From contig CAVGIV010000004.1 in assembly GCA_963629395.1 (NCBI GenBank), positions 1 to 64,000 on the forward strand: a DNA stretch of 64,000 nt. Reading direction: 5' to 3'. The DNA comes from CAG-791 sp963629395. GTDB lineage: Bacteria; Bacillota; Clostridia; Lachnospirales; Lachnospiraceae. Position 1 is the first letter of the stretch; each line of letters starts with the position of its first letter. Position numbers and translations under genes: made by a program. The notes below the pieces were generated by a model. That model made no database searches and was not told the DNA's origin. It worked only from the letters and a program-made list of their open reading frames with translations. Shown here in pieces: positions 6,183-13,652 of this stretch.

Positions 6183-8219
6183 TTAAACAGTCTCTGTCGC
6201 TGCCAGGGAGAGCTCCTCCCATCTGGAATACAGCTCCTCAAGCCGGGCCTCACCGGCACTTTTTTCTTTTTGAAGCTCGGAGAGCTTTCCTAAGTTGGTG
6301 CAGTTCTCGGGGCGCGCCATTTCCTCGTCAATGGCCGCGCTGCGCTCTTCAATCTGCGCGATTTCTGCCTCACATTTTTTCAGGTCATTCTGGAGCTTTC
6401 GAAGCCGGGCCTGCTCCTCCTTTTGCCGTTTATAATCGGTGCTTCCGCCGGGAGCTGTTTTCTCAGGCACAGGAGCCTGTGCGCTGCCCGGCGTACTTGC
6501 AGGGGCGGTGCCGGAAAAGCCGTTTCCTTCTTCCTGAATTCTGCGCAGCTCATCTGCCTTCAGAGCCGATTCCACCTGGGCGGACTTTTCCAGATAATAA
6601 TCGTAATTGCCGATGTAGCATGCCGGCGGCTGTGCATCCTTCTGACCGCCGGGGTAATTCAGCATCAGCTGATCCGTCAGGGATAGAATGCGGCTGGCCG
6701 TGCGGTTCATAAAATACCGGTCATGAGAGACATACAGTACAGTTCCTTCATAGCTGTTCAGTGCATTTTCCAGAACCTCCTTGGAAACCATGTCCAGATG
6801 GTTGGTGGGCTCATCCAGAATCAGGAAATTGGCCTCGGAGAGCATCAGCTTCGCCAGCGAGACGCGTCCCTTTTCACCGCCGGAAAGGTCCGAAATTCTC
6901 TTGAACACATCCTCTCCTGTGAACAGGAAGGAGGCGAGAAGACTGCGGATTTCGGTGTTGGTCATATCCGGATGTGCATCTGAAATTTCTTCAAAAACAG
7001 TATTGGAATCCGTCAGCACATGATGCTCCTGGTCATAGTATCCGATGTGCACGTTGGTGCCGAAGCGCACAGTGCCGGAAAGCGGCGAGAGCTGCCCGAT
7101 GATGATTTTCAAAAGGGTGGATTTGCCGGTTCCGTTGTTGCCGATGATGGCGGCGTGTTCTCCGCGCTGAATGTCAAAGGTAATGTCATCAAAAAGACGT
7201 TTATCCTCAAACCCCATGGACAGATGCCGCACCTGCATGACATCCCTTCCGGAACGAATGCAGGGTTTTAATGTCAGACGCATGTCATCCCGAAGCTCAA
7301 AGGGCTTTTCGATCACTTCCTTTTTAGCCAGCAGCTTTTCACGGCTTTCGGCACGCTTTATCGACTTTTCACGGTTGAACTGTCGGAGCTTGGCAATGAC
7401 CTCCTCCTGGTGCTTGATTTCAGCCTGATTGTTTATATACTGATGCCACTTCTGGTCGCGGAGCTTCTTTTTTTCCTCGGCATAGAAGGAATAGTTGCCG
7501 TTGAAAACAAGGGCATGTGTATTCTCGATTTCGATGATGTGGTTGACCGTCTTATCCAGAAAATAGCGGTCGTGGGAGACGATCAGAACCGTTCCCTTGT
7601 AATTGGCAAGGTACGTCTCAAGCCAGCGTATGGCGGCGATGTCCAGATGGTTGGTGGGCTCGTCGAGCAAAATGATATCCGGCTTTTCCAAAAGGAGCTT
7701 GGCAAGGGCCACTCTGGTTTTCTGACCGCCGGAAAGTGTGGAGACGGGCTGATCAAATTCTTCGTCCTTAAAGCCAAGGCCCCGCAGAATGCCGGTGATT
7801 TCACCCTTGTAGGAGAAACCGCTGCTGCTCTGGAAGCGCGTCAGAAGATCGTTGTATTCCTCGATGACGCTGCCTAGCTCTGCACCGGTAAGCTGGGTCA
7901 TCAGCTGCTCATCCCGGGCTATTTTCTGTTCCAGCTCGACAAGGTCCTTTTTAACATCCAGAAGCTCTTCGTAGATGGTGCCATTCACGCCAAGGCCCTG
8001 GTTCTGAGCCAGGTATCCGACTGAGGCGTCCCGTGAAAAGGCAACACTTCCCTCATCGGCGGACATTTCGCCCATCATAATTTTTAAAAGAGTGGATTTT
8101 CCGGCACCATTGATGCCGACAATGGCGGCGCGATCCCCCTTTTCCAGGTGAAAGGAGATATCGGTAAGAACCGGTACCTCCAGAAATGCTTTGCTGATAT
8201 GCTGTACGGATACGATCAT
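6183..8219 (-). CDS. ABC-F family ATPase (Uup/YdiF-like ribosome-associated protein)
   Basis: The 678-residue product has two ABC ATPase domains and no membrane segments. Walker A motifs are GINGAGKSTLLK and GNNGTGKSTLLK; signature motifs are LSGGQKTRVALAK and LSGGEKGRVSLAK. The interdomain linker is charged, and the C-terminus is a charged coiled coil (about residues 560-670). ABC-F proteins act on ribosomes, in translation control or antibiotic protection; the subclass cannot be fixed from sequence alone. GAGGA precedes the ATG at the correct distance on the minus strand. The stop codon abuts element A. Confidence 0.92.
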   Translation of the reverse strand: MIVSVQHISKAFLEVPVLTDISFHLEKGDRAAIVGINGAGKSTLLKIMMGEMSADEGSVAFSRDASVGYLAQNQGLGVNGTIYEELLDVKKDLVELEQKIARDEQLMTQLTGAELGSVIEEYNDLLTRFQSSSGFSYKGEITGILRGLGFKDEEFDQPVSTLSGGQKTRVALAKLLLEKPDIILLDEPTNHLDIAAIRWLETYLANYKGTVLIVSHDRYFLDKTVNHIIEIENTHALVFNGNYSFYAEEKKKLRDQKWHQYINNQAEIKHQEEVIAKLRQFNREKSIKRAESREKLLAKKEVIEKPFELRDDMRLTLKPCIRSGRDVMQVRHLSMGFEDKRLFDDITFDIQRGEHAAIIGNNGTGKSTLLKIIIGQLSPLSGTVRFGTNVHIGYYDQEHHVLTDSNTVFEEISDAHPDMTNTEIRSLLASFLFTGEDVFKRISDLSGGEKGRVSLAKLMLSEANFLILDEPTNHLDMVSKEVLENALNSYEGTVLYVSHDRYFMNRTASRILSLTDQLMLNYPGGQKDAQPPACYIGNYDYYLEKSAQVESALKADELRRIQEEGNGFSGTAPASTPGSAQAPVPEKTAPGGSTDYKRQKEEQARLRKLQNDLKKCEAEIAQIEERSAAIDEEMARPENCTNLGKLSELQKEKSAGEARLEELYSRWEELSLAATETV

Positions 8220-8275
8220 AGTATGCTTGTTCCTCTATCGTTCGTTACTCTGTGAAAACAGGTTGGCACCTGCCC

Positions 8276-8302
8276 TTTTGCGAATGGGCTCTGAATAGTT
8301 GC
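8276..8302 (+). repeat. Copy of the GGCTCTGAATAGTTAC repeat
   Basis: TTTTGCGAATGGGCTCTGAA starts here and continues into TAGTTGC. It matches the copies at 4655-4681 and 35243-35269 with one or two changes. It lies in the 107-nt gap between nnr and the ABC-F gene. The rest of this gap holds GGCACCTGCC (8265-8274), which is the reverse complement of the GGCAGGTGC core of another repeat family found at 12611 and 50121. Confidence 0.55.
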
Positions 8303-8326
8303 GATTGAAACCGGCAAGTGGGGTCA

Positions 8327-10024
8327 TCACCGCCGGTCTGTGTCCAACCGCGTCAGTGCGTCAATCAGGTCTGATGCCATAATAGATCCTGCGGACTGTG
8401 TTTGCAAAAGTAAATCTGCAAGCCGGCCATGCAGACAGGATGCCGCACAGGCTGCTTCAAATCCATCCATGCCCTGTGCAAGTAAAGCGGCGGTGATTCC
8501 GGTCAGCACGTCGCCGGAGCCGGCAGTGGCAAGCCCGTCATTGCCGGAGGTGTTTAAATAAAGAGAAGGCGATTCCCATCCGGCAACCAGTGTCCTGGCA
8601 TCCTTGCCAAGAAGAATGCAGTGATGCGCCCGGGCAAATTCAGGAAGCAGCAAAAAGCGGTTTTGCTGCAGTGCGTGCAGATCCGTGTGCAGAAGAGCTG
8701 CACATTCGGCGGCGTGCGGTGTTAAGATGACCGGCATCCTTCTTCCTGCCTTAGACAACAGTTCATATAAATCAGGTGTCAGAGAGTCCTGCCTATTGTC
8801 AGACCGGTTGTCTGCAATCAGTCGAAGCGCATCTGCATCAATCACGAGTCCCCGAAGACGTCCGGCGTTTTCCTCCAAAAGGCCGGCCGCGTACTGCAGA
8901 ACGTGGGTTAAAAGCGACAGGCCTTCCCTGCCTTTGCCGATTCCGGGTCCGATGGCTGCAACGTCCGCCCAGGACAGATCCTTAGAAAGCGTTTGCAGGT
9001 CGCCGCTTGAGAGTACATCGCCATAGGTGCTGCACATCGCTTCCGGCAGCATTTGCTGCAGGATTTCACGATTGGATTCCTGGGTGTATATGCGTGCCAT
9101 GCCGGAGCCAGTACGAAGAGCCGCCTTTGTACACAGATAGGCGGCGCCGCAGACACCGCGGGAGCCGGCGATGACCAGTACCTTTCCAAAGGTTCCCTTG
9201 TTGCCGGACGGATCGCGCCCCGGCAGCAGCTTCTCAAGTGAATTTCCAAGATAGGTAAAGCACCTTGGACGGGAGAGTGCACGCGCTGTGATGCCGATGT
9301 CGGCGCGAATCACACGTCCGCAAAGGCTTGTGCCGGGATACAGAAAATGACCGAGCTTATAAAAGGCAAAGGTCACGGTAACATCTGCCTCAATGGCTTC
9401 GCCCATCACAGCGCCGGTCGTGGCACAAATGCCGGAGGGAATGTCCAGTGCATAGACTCTTGCACCGTGAAGGCGCTGCCGGTTGATGATGCGGATGATG
9501 GCGGCCGTTTCTTTATCGACAGCTCTGGAAAGACCGGTGCCAAAGAGACCGTCCAGAATGACATCGACATGCTGCAAAGGAGAATCCTCTGCAATGGAGC
9601 CAGTGGTCGAAGGCTCAAAGGATGCGGCTTCGGAAGGAACGTCTATTGCGGGAAGGAGCTCCTGCAGAGGATGCAGGACAGCGCCGTAGGAGGCTAGAAT
9701 GGCAAGCTGCGTCTCCATATTGGAAGGAGAAGAGCTGCGCGGCGCAGCGCAGAAGGCCACCGCTGAATAAAAAACCACCTCATATCCGGCATCCAGCAGA
9801 ATTCTTCCCGCGGCAAGCGCATCTGCACCGTTGTTGCCCTTCCCGGCGACCACGGCAACACGTACCGGACGATTGCCGGATACAGGAGATGGGAAGTCAG
9901 CCCGCACAGCATCCGCTGCCGCAAGCGCCGCGCGCTCCATAAGAACGATGGATGGAATGCCGAGCGTTTCGCTGGTATAGCGGTCAGCATCGCTCATTTC
10001 TTTGGCTGTCAGTAAATACTCCAT
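8327..10024 (-). CDS. nnr: Bifunctional NAD(P)H-hydrate epimerase / ADP-dependent NAD(P)H-hydrate dehydratase
   Basis: The 565-residue product fuses a YjeF_N epimerase domain (about residues 1-240, with VAGKGNNGADALAAGR) to a ribokinase-like dehydratase domain (about 265-560, with GSGDVLTGITAALLAQG). The epimerase interconverts R- and S-NADHX, and the dehydratase restores NADH using ADP. This repairs damaged nicotinamide cofactors in the cytosol. The loop after the N-terminal GKGNNG motif is long and rich in Ser and Ala. A GGAG site precedes the ATG. A terminator lies between rex and this gene, so it probably has its own promoter in the short interval 10025-10056, although I see no clear one. 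Confidence 0.93.
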   Translation of the reverse strand: MEYLLTAKEMSDADRYTSETLGIPSIVLMERAALAAADAVRADFPSPVSGNRPVRVAVVAGKGNNGADALAAGRILLDAGYEVVFYSAVAFCAAPRSSSPSNMETQLAILASYGAVLHPLQELLPAIDVPSEAASFEPSTTGSIAEDSPLQHVDVILDGLFGTGLSRAVDKETAAIIRIINRQRLHGARVYALDIPSGICATTGAVMGEAIEADVTVTFAFYKLGHFLYPGTSLCGRVIRADIGITARALSRPRCFTYLGNSLEKLLPGRDPSGNKGTFGKVLVIAGSRGVCGAAYLCTKAALRTGSGMARIYTQESNREILQQMLPEAMCSTYGDVLSSGDLQTLSKDLSWADVAAIGPGIGKGREGLSLLTHVLQYAAGLLEENAGRLRGLVIDADALRLIADNRSDNRQDSLTPDLYELLSKAGRRMPVILTPHAAECAALLHTDLHALQQNRFLLLPEFARAHHCILLGKDARTLVAGWESPSLYLNTSGNDGLATAGSGDVLTGITAALLAQGMDGFEAACAASCLHGRLADLLLQTQSAGSIMASDLIDALTRLDTDRR

Positions 10025-10054
10025 GATTTCTCCATAGTTATCCGTTTACTACCT

Positions 10055-10100
10055 AAAAAGCCTTCCGCTGCCTGCAGTGACAGGACCGGCGAAAGGCTTT
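10055..10100 (-). terminator. Terminator downstream of rex
   Basis: Read on the minus strand, AAAGCCTT (reverse arm, 10093-10100) pairs with AAGGCTTT (10057-10064), extended by GC pairs across one mismatch. The hairpin is followed by a TTTTT tract (complement of 10055-10059). It lies about 65 nt after the rex stop codon and before the nnr start. Confidence 0.7.
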
Positions 10101-10124
10101 ATGTCTTGTGAGGGATTGCGGCGC

Positions 10125-10184
10125 GTGGCTATTCAGAGCCTATTTGCAAAGCTTCTCCTTTGCTTATGTGGCGTTCTCGCCACC
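10125..10184 (-). repeat. Dispersed repeat overlapping the 3' end of rex
   Basis: Read on the minus strand, the stretch begins with GGTGGCGAGAACGCCAC, which forms a hairpin GTGGCG-AGAA-CGCCAC, passes through the rex stop codon and ends with GGCTCTGAATAGCCAC. The same two ends in the same order occur at 4611-4681 around the stop codon of the GntR gene. The shared coding part gives both proteins the C-terminus GENAT. Confidence 0.65.
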
Positions 10185-10811
10185 CTCGAAGCGCTTGATG
10201 TTATAAGACAGCCGCATCAGGGAATCGGACAGATGAACATTCTCCACCTGAATGGAAGACGGAACGTGGAGATCCGTATGCGCAAAGTTCCAGATGGCTT
10301 TGATGGGGCTGTTTACAAGCTTCTCTGCAACCTTCACGGCCTCCTGCTTGGGGATTGTCAGGACAACAATATCAATTTTATTGTCGCGGATGAAGTCCGA
10401 AAGCTCCTCCATGGGATGGACGGTAATGGAACCGATTTGGTGTCCGACGATTGCGCTGTTGCGGTCAAAGGCAGCCTTGAAAATAAAACCGCGGTTGCGG
10501 TAATTCATATAATTGACAAGGGCAGAGCCTAGGTTTCCCGCGCCGATCAATATCATATTGTGGGTCTGATTCAGGCCGAGAATCTTCGCGATTTCATCAT
10601 AGAGATACTGCGTATTATATCCGTACCCCTGCTGACCGAAGCCGCCGAAGTGGTTAAAATCCTGGCGAATCTGTGACGCGGTGACATGCATCAAAGAGGA
10701 GAGCTCCTGGGAGGATATGCGTTCCACTCCCTGCTCCTTTAAATCGCCAAGATACCGATAATATCGCGGAAGACGACCTATAACCGCCTGAGAAATTTCT
10801 CTTGTTTCCAA
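10164..10811 (-). CDS. rex: Redox-sensing transcriptional repressor Rex
   Basis: The 215-residue product has an N-terminal winged helix (RLPRYYRYLGDL, SQELSSLMHVTASQIRQD) and the Rex signature FNHFGGFGQQGYGYN, followed by a Rossmann fold with IGAGNLGSAL for NADH/NAD sensing. Rex represses fermentation and redox genes when NADH is low. The start is a TTG with AAGGAG 8 nt upstream on the minus strand. Upstream are a strong promoter with an overlapping Rex-box-like site and a structured leader, so autoregulation is likely. The last residues GGENAT lie in a dispersed repeat. Confidence 0.97.
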   Translation of the reverse strand: METREISQAVIGRLPRYYRYLGDLKEQGVERISSQELSSLMHVTASQIRQDFNHFGGFGQQGYGYNTQYLYDEIAKILGLNQTHNMILIGAGNLGSALVNYMNYRNRGFIFKAAFDRNSAIVGHQIGSITVHPMEELSDFIRDNKIDIVVLTIPKQEAVKVAEKLVNSPIKAIWNFAHTDLHVPSSIQVENVHLSDSLMRLSYNIKRFEGGENAT

Positions 10812-10842
10812 TGACCTAGCTCCTTAACTGCACGTATCATCA

Positions 10843-11015
10843 TGATACCCGGATTGCTCCGCGCTTTGCGCTCCCGCAATCCTCAAAACATTCGTAATTC
10901 GCTCATTTTTCTACGAAAAATGGCTACTTACTCATGTTTTGGCGGGTCCCAAGGTCAAAACTCCTCACACGAGCAAGCTCTCGTCGGAGTTTTGGACCTT
11001 TTGACCCTGGTATCA
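10843..11015 (-). promoter_or_regulatory. Structured rex leader: four-way junction
   Basis: A closing stem TGATACC (10843-10849) with GGTATCA (11009-11015) encloses three arms. The first is GGATTGC/GCAATCC (10851-10857, 10876-10882) with inner GCGC-TTT-GCGC. The second is CAAAACAT/ATGTTTTG (10884-10891, 10934-10941) with inner CATTTTTC-TAC-GAAAAATG (10904-10922). The third runs 10944-11007, pairing GGGTC/GACCC and AAAACTCC/GGAGTTTT with a small top hairpin. The predicted minus-strand transcript from the promoter at 11017-11045 would begin at about the outer stem, and the structure ends 32 nt before the rex start. It matches no riboswitch class I can name. Part of it resembles 47731-47842, so it may be a repeat recruited as a leader. 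Confidence 0.6.
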
Positions 11016-11016
11016 C

Positions 11017-11045
11017 ATTATAGATGCTTGTTAAATTTTAGTCAA
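11017..11045 (-). promoter_or_regulatory. rex promoter with overlapping Rex-box-like operator
   Basis: On the minus strand TTGACT (11045-11040) and TATAAT (11022-11017) are separated by 17 bp. The 18-bp stretch 11028-11045 reads TTGTTAA-ATTT-TAGTCAA on the plus strand. One half matches the clostridial Rex consensus TTGTTAA-N4-TTAACAA exactly and the other matches 4 of 7 positions. It covers the -35 and spacer, as expected for autorepression. The remainder of the 341-nt gap (11046-11152) holds an AT-rich stretch with a possible plus-strand -10 TATTAT (11082-11087) but no good -35. Confidence 0.7.
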
Positions 11046-11152
11046 ACAATCCCGCCTATGTTCTATTTTTCTGTTTCATGGTATTATTTGTGTTTAATGG
11101 GATCATGAGAGTTTTCTCGGCTCCCGAAAATGTCTGGAGGTGATAGTTCTTT

Positions 11153-12556
11153 ATGGATGATATACCGGCACCCAGTCTGTTTCTGTTTCTGGCTGTTCTG
11201 CTGATTTTGGATGCGATTGTATACGGATTTGGTTCGGCACTTCGTGCCTCGAAGCCTCTGGATGAGGAGGATGAGGAGATCGAGGGAGCCGATGAAATGA
11301 GCGACACTGCCATCGAGCGCGAACGCAGGCGCCGTCGCCGGCGCAAAAAGGTTCTGAAGCTGGTGCTGAGGGATCAGTCTGACTACACCGATACGGTGCA
11401 GCTCGTAACGGCCTGCGTCAATATGATTGTCGGCGCTGTGTACGGCATTGCGCTGATGCGCCTTTTGATGGAGCGGTTTACGAGAGGTGTTGCAAACGGA
11501 CCGGCAGTAGTTGTCATGCAGATTCTCGCGACAGTGCTGGCATGGCTCCTTGTACTGTTCGTGCTGCTGGTTCTGGGCGTGCAGATCCCAAAACGCCTGG
11601 GAAGTGCGAATCCGGAAACATGGATTATCCGTGCGGGGAATGTTTTTCATATTCTAATGATTCTGACCCTGCCCTTGACGCGGCTGGTGAACCTCAGTGC
11701 GAAGGGAATTCTGTTTTTGTTCGGCGTGCGCGGAACGCCGCTTTCCGGAGATGTGACGGAGGAGGAAATCCGCTCCATGCTGAATGAAGGTCATGAGCAG
11801 GGTGTCATTGACCAGTCTGAGGCGGAGATGATTACGAATATCTTTGAATTCTCAGATAAGGAAGCGTCCGACATCATGACGCACCGCAAGGACATGATTG
11901 CCATCGATGCTGAGAAATCGCTGGAGGAGGCGCTGGAGTTTATGCTCGGGCAGCACAATTCACGGTTTCCGGTCTATCGGGAGAACATCGATGATATCAT
12001 CGGAATTCTGCATTTCCGCGACGCTGTTCGCTGGATGCAGGAGCACCCGGAGGAGGTTTCCACGTCCATTCAGCATCTGGGCGGGCTCTTAAGGCAGGCG
12101 GAGTTTGTGCCGGAGACCAAAAATATCGATGACCTGTTCCGACAGATGCAGACTGGAAAGACGCAGATGGTCATTGTCATTGATGAGTACGGACAAACCT
12201 CCGGGCTGATTGCGATGGAGGATATCCTTGAAGAAATTGTCGGCAACATCATGGATGAATATGATGTGGATGAGACGCACATTACGCCGACTGCCAACAA
12301 GAACGAATTCATTCTGGACGGAAGGACTCCGCTGGAGGATCTGACGGAGCGCTTTGGAATCCGTTTTGATGATGACCGTTTTGAAACGCTGAACGGATTT
12401 CTCATGTCGCAGATGGATAAGGTGCCGGACGGGAGTGAGCATTTCACAACGGATTATGGAGGGTTTCGCTTTCATGTGCTTTCCGTAGCAGAGAGGCAGG
12501 TACAGCGCGTTATGATGACTAGAATCCCTGCCAAAACAGGGGCGCCGCGCGCGTAG
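11153..12556 (+). CDS. CNNM/CorC-type membrane protein with CBS pair (hemolysin C family)
   Basis: The 467-residue product has an N-terminal membrane segment (about residues 7-30), an unusually basic stretch ERERRRRRRRKK (about 57-68) and further membrane segments between about 85 and 200. A CBS pair follows (about 240-370, with IMTHRKDMIAID and TSGLIAMEDILEEIVGNI), then a CorC_HlyC domain at the C-terminus. Proteins of this family are implicated in Mg2+ or Co2+ efflux; the hemolysin name is historical. The first two membrane segments are separated by a charged insertion, which differs from typical members. GGAGGTGAT lies 10 nt before the start. Confidence 0.88.
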   Translation: MDDIPAPSLFLFLAVLLILDAIVYGFGSALRASKPLDEEDEEIEGADEMSDTAIERERRRRRRRKKVLKLVLRDQSDYTDTVQLVTACVNMIVGAVYGIALMRLLMERFTRGVANGPAVVVMQILATVLAWLLVLFVLLVLGVQIPKRLGSANPETWIIRAGNVFHILMILTLPLTRLVNLSAKGILFLFGVRGTPLSGDVTEEEIRSMLNEGHEQGVIDQSEAEMITNIFEFSDKEASDIMTHRKDMIAIDAEKSLEEALEFMLGQHNSRFPVYRENIDDIIGILHFRDAVRWMQEHPEEVSTSIQHLGGLLRQAEFVPETKNIDDLFRQMQTGKTQMVIVIDEYGQTSGLIAMEDILEEIVGNIMDEYDVDETHITPTANKNEFILDGRTPLEDLTERFGIRFDDDRFETLNGFLMSQMDKVPDGSEHFTTDYGGFRFHVLSVAERQVQRVMMTRIPAKTGAPRA

Positions 12557-12573
12557 GCACCACAAACTAAAAA

Positions 12574-12643
12574 TTCAGCACCCATCTCGAATTTGCCTGC
12601 AAGCAGAGGGTTCACGTTGAAATGTGGCAGGTGCTGAACAGAT
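12574..12643 (+). repeat. Intergenic repeat closed by TTCAGCACC/GGTGCTGAA
   Basis: A perfect 9-bp stem (12574-12582 with 12630-12638) encloses about 47 nt. The right part, from TTCACGTTGAAATGTGGCAG at 12611 on to ACAGAT, recurs at 50121-50152 with few changes. The left part GCACCCATCTCGA recurs at 47893-47905. The three sites therefore look like full or partial copies of one small intergenic repeat. Here it lies just upstream of yebC. Confidence 0.55.
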
Positions 12644-12671
12644 ACAAATCTAAGATCAAAGGAGAACAACT

Positions 12672-13415
12672 ATGTCAGGACATTCTAAATTTGCAAATAT
12701 CAAGCACAAAAAGGAAGCAAACGATGCCGCAAAGGGAAAGGTATTCACCATCATCGGCCGTGAAATCGCTGTCGCTGTAAAAGAGGGCGGCCCGGATCCT
12801 GCCAACAACTTCAAGCTGGCACAGGTCGTTGCAAAGGCAAAGGCAGCCAATATGCCCAACGACACCATTGAGCGCGGCATCAAGAAGGCAGCAGGCGATG
12901 TTGATAACGTGAACTATCAGCAGAACACCTATGAAGGCTATGGACCGGGCGGAGTTGCCATCATTGTGGAGACACTGACGGACAATGTAAATCGTACGGC
13001 TTCGGACGTGCGCGCTGCTTTTTCTAAGGGAAACGGCTCTATGGGCACCAAGGGAAGCGTTTCCTTCATGTTCGATCAGAAGGGACAGATCATCATCGAC
13101 AAGGAGGAGTTCGACGGTACAGCAGACGACCTGATGATGGTTGCCCTGGATGCCGGCGCAGAGGATATTCAGGAGGAAGAGGATTCCTTTGTGGTTCTTA
13201 CTGCTCCCGAGGATTTTGACGCAGTATCCAAGGCACTCACGGAAGCCGGCATTACCGCTGCAAGCGCAGAGGTTACCATGATTCCTCAGAACTATGTGAC
13301 CGTAACAGACGCGGATGCTTTGAAGGGCCTTGGCATCATTCTCAGTAAGCTCGACGAGAGTGATGATGTCCAGAACGTATATCATAACTGGGAGAACTGT
13401 GAGAGTGACGACTGA
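12672..13415 (+). CDS. yebC: YebC/PmpR-family regulatory/translation factor
   Basis: The 247-residue product begins with the family signature SGHSKFANIKHKKEAND and carries the central motif YEGYGPGGVAIIVE. Its length matches the family. YebC proteins have been described as DNA-binding regulators (PmpR) and, more recently, as factors aiding translation of proline-rich stretches. AAAGGAG is placed well before the start. The gene overlaps the next small gene by 11 nt. Confidence 0.96.
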   Translation: MSGHSKFANIKHKKEANDAAKGKVFTIIGREIAVAVKEGGPDPANNFKLAQVVAKAKAANMPNDTIERGIKKAAGDVDNVNYQQNTYEGYGPGGVAIIVETLTDNVNRTASDVRAAFSKGNGSMGTKGSVSFMFDQKGQIIIDKEEFDGTADDLMMVALDAGAEDIQEEEDSFVVLTAPEDFDAVSKALTEAGITAASAEVTMIPQNYVTVTDADALKGLGIILSKLDESDDVQNVYHNWENCESDD

Positions 13416-13638
13416 AGATGCAAAGCTGGATAACCCCCTTCCGGAACCGGTAAAGGGTCGGCAAAAGGCTCCGGAGTTTGTCATTGACTGCGGCGACGCG
13501 CAGAAGGATGATGAAGTGTTTGATGCACTGCATTGCGAGGAGGAGTCGGCCAAGGCACCTGCGGCGGCTCCCGAAACCGGCACAGAAGATGATTTTGATT
13601 TCCCTGTGGCCGATGACGATGATTTTGATCTGCAGTAA
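13405..13638 (+). CDS. Small acidic hypothetical protein
   Basis: A 77-residue product can start at a GTG at 13405, 10 nt after GGGAG, overlapping the end of yebC. It ends with a strongly acidic tail (TEDDFDFPVADDDDFDLQ). There is no membrane segment or signal peptide, and I recognise no domain. It ends 14 nt before ftsK and is likely co-translated within a yebC-ftsK operon. The frame is open farther upstream to 13330, but that part overlaps yebC and lacks a ribosome-binding site. Confidence 0.5.
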   Translation: MTTEDAKLDNPLPEPVKGRQKAPEFVIDCGDAQKDDEVFDALHCEEESAKAPAAAPETGTEDDFDFPVADDDDFDLQ

Positions 13639-13652
13639 TTGTTAAAACCACC

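Noticed and set aside
5926..6222. Minus-strand open frame of 98 codons over element A
   Set aside because: It overlaps the ABC-F 3' end and the palindrome; the similarity with the extension of gltX is explained by the shared nucleotide repeat.
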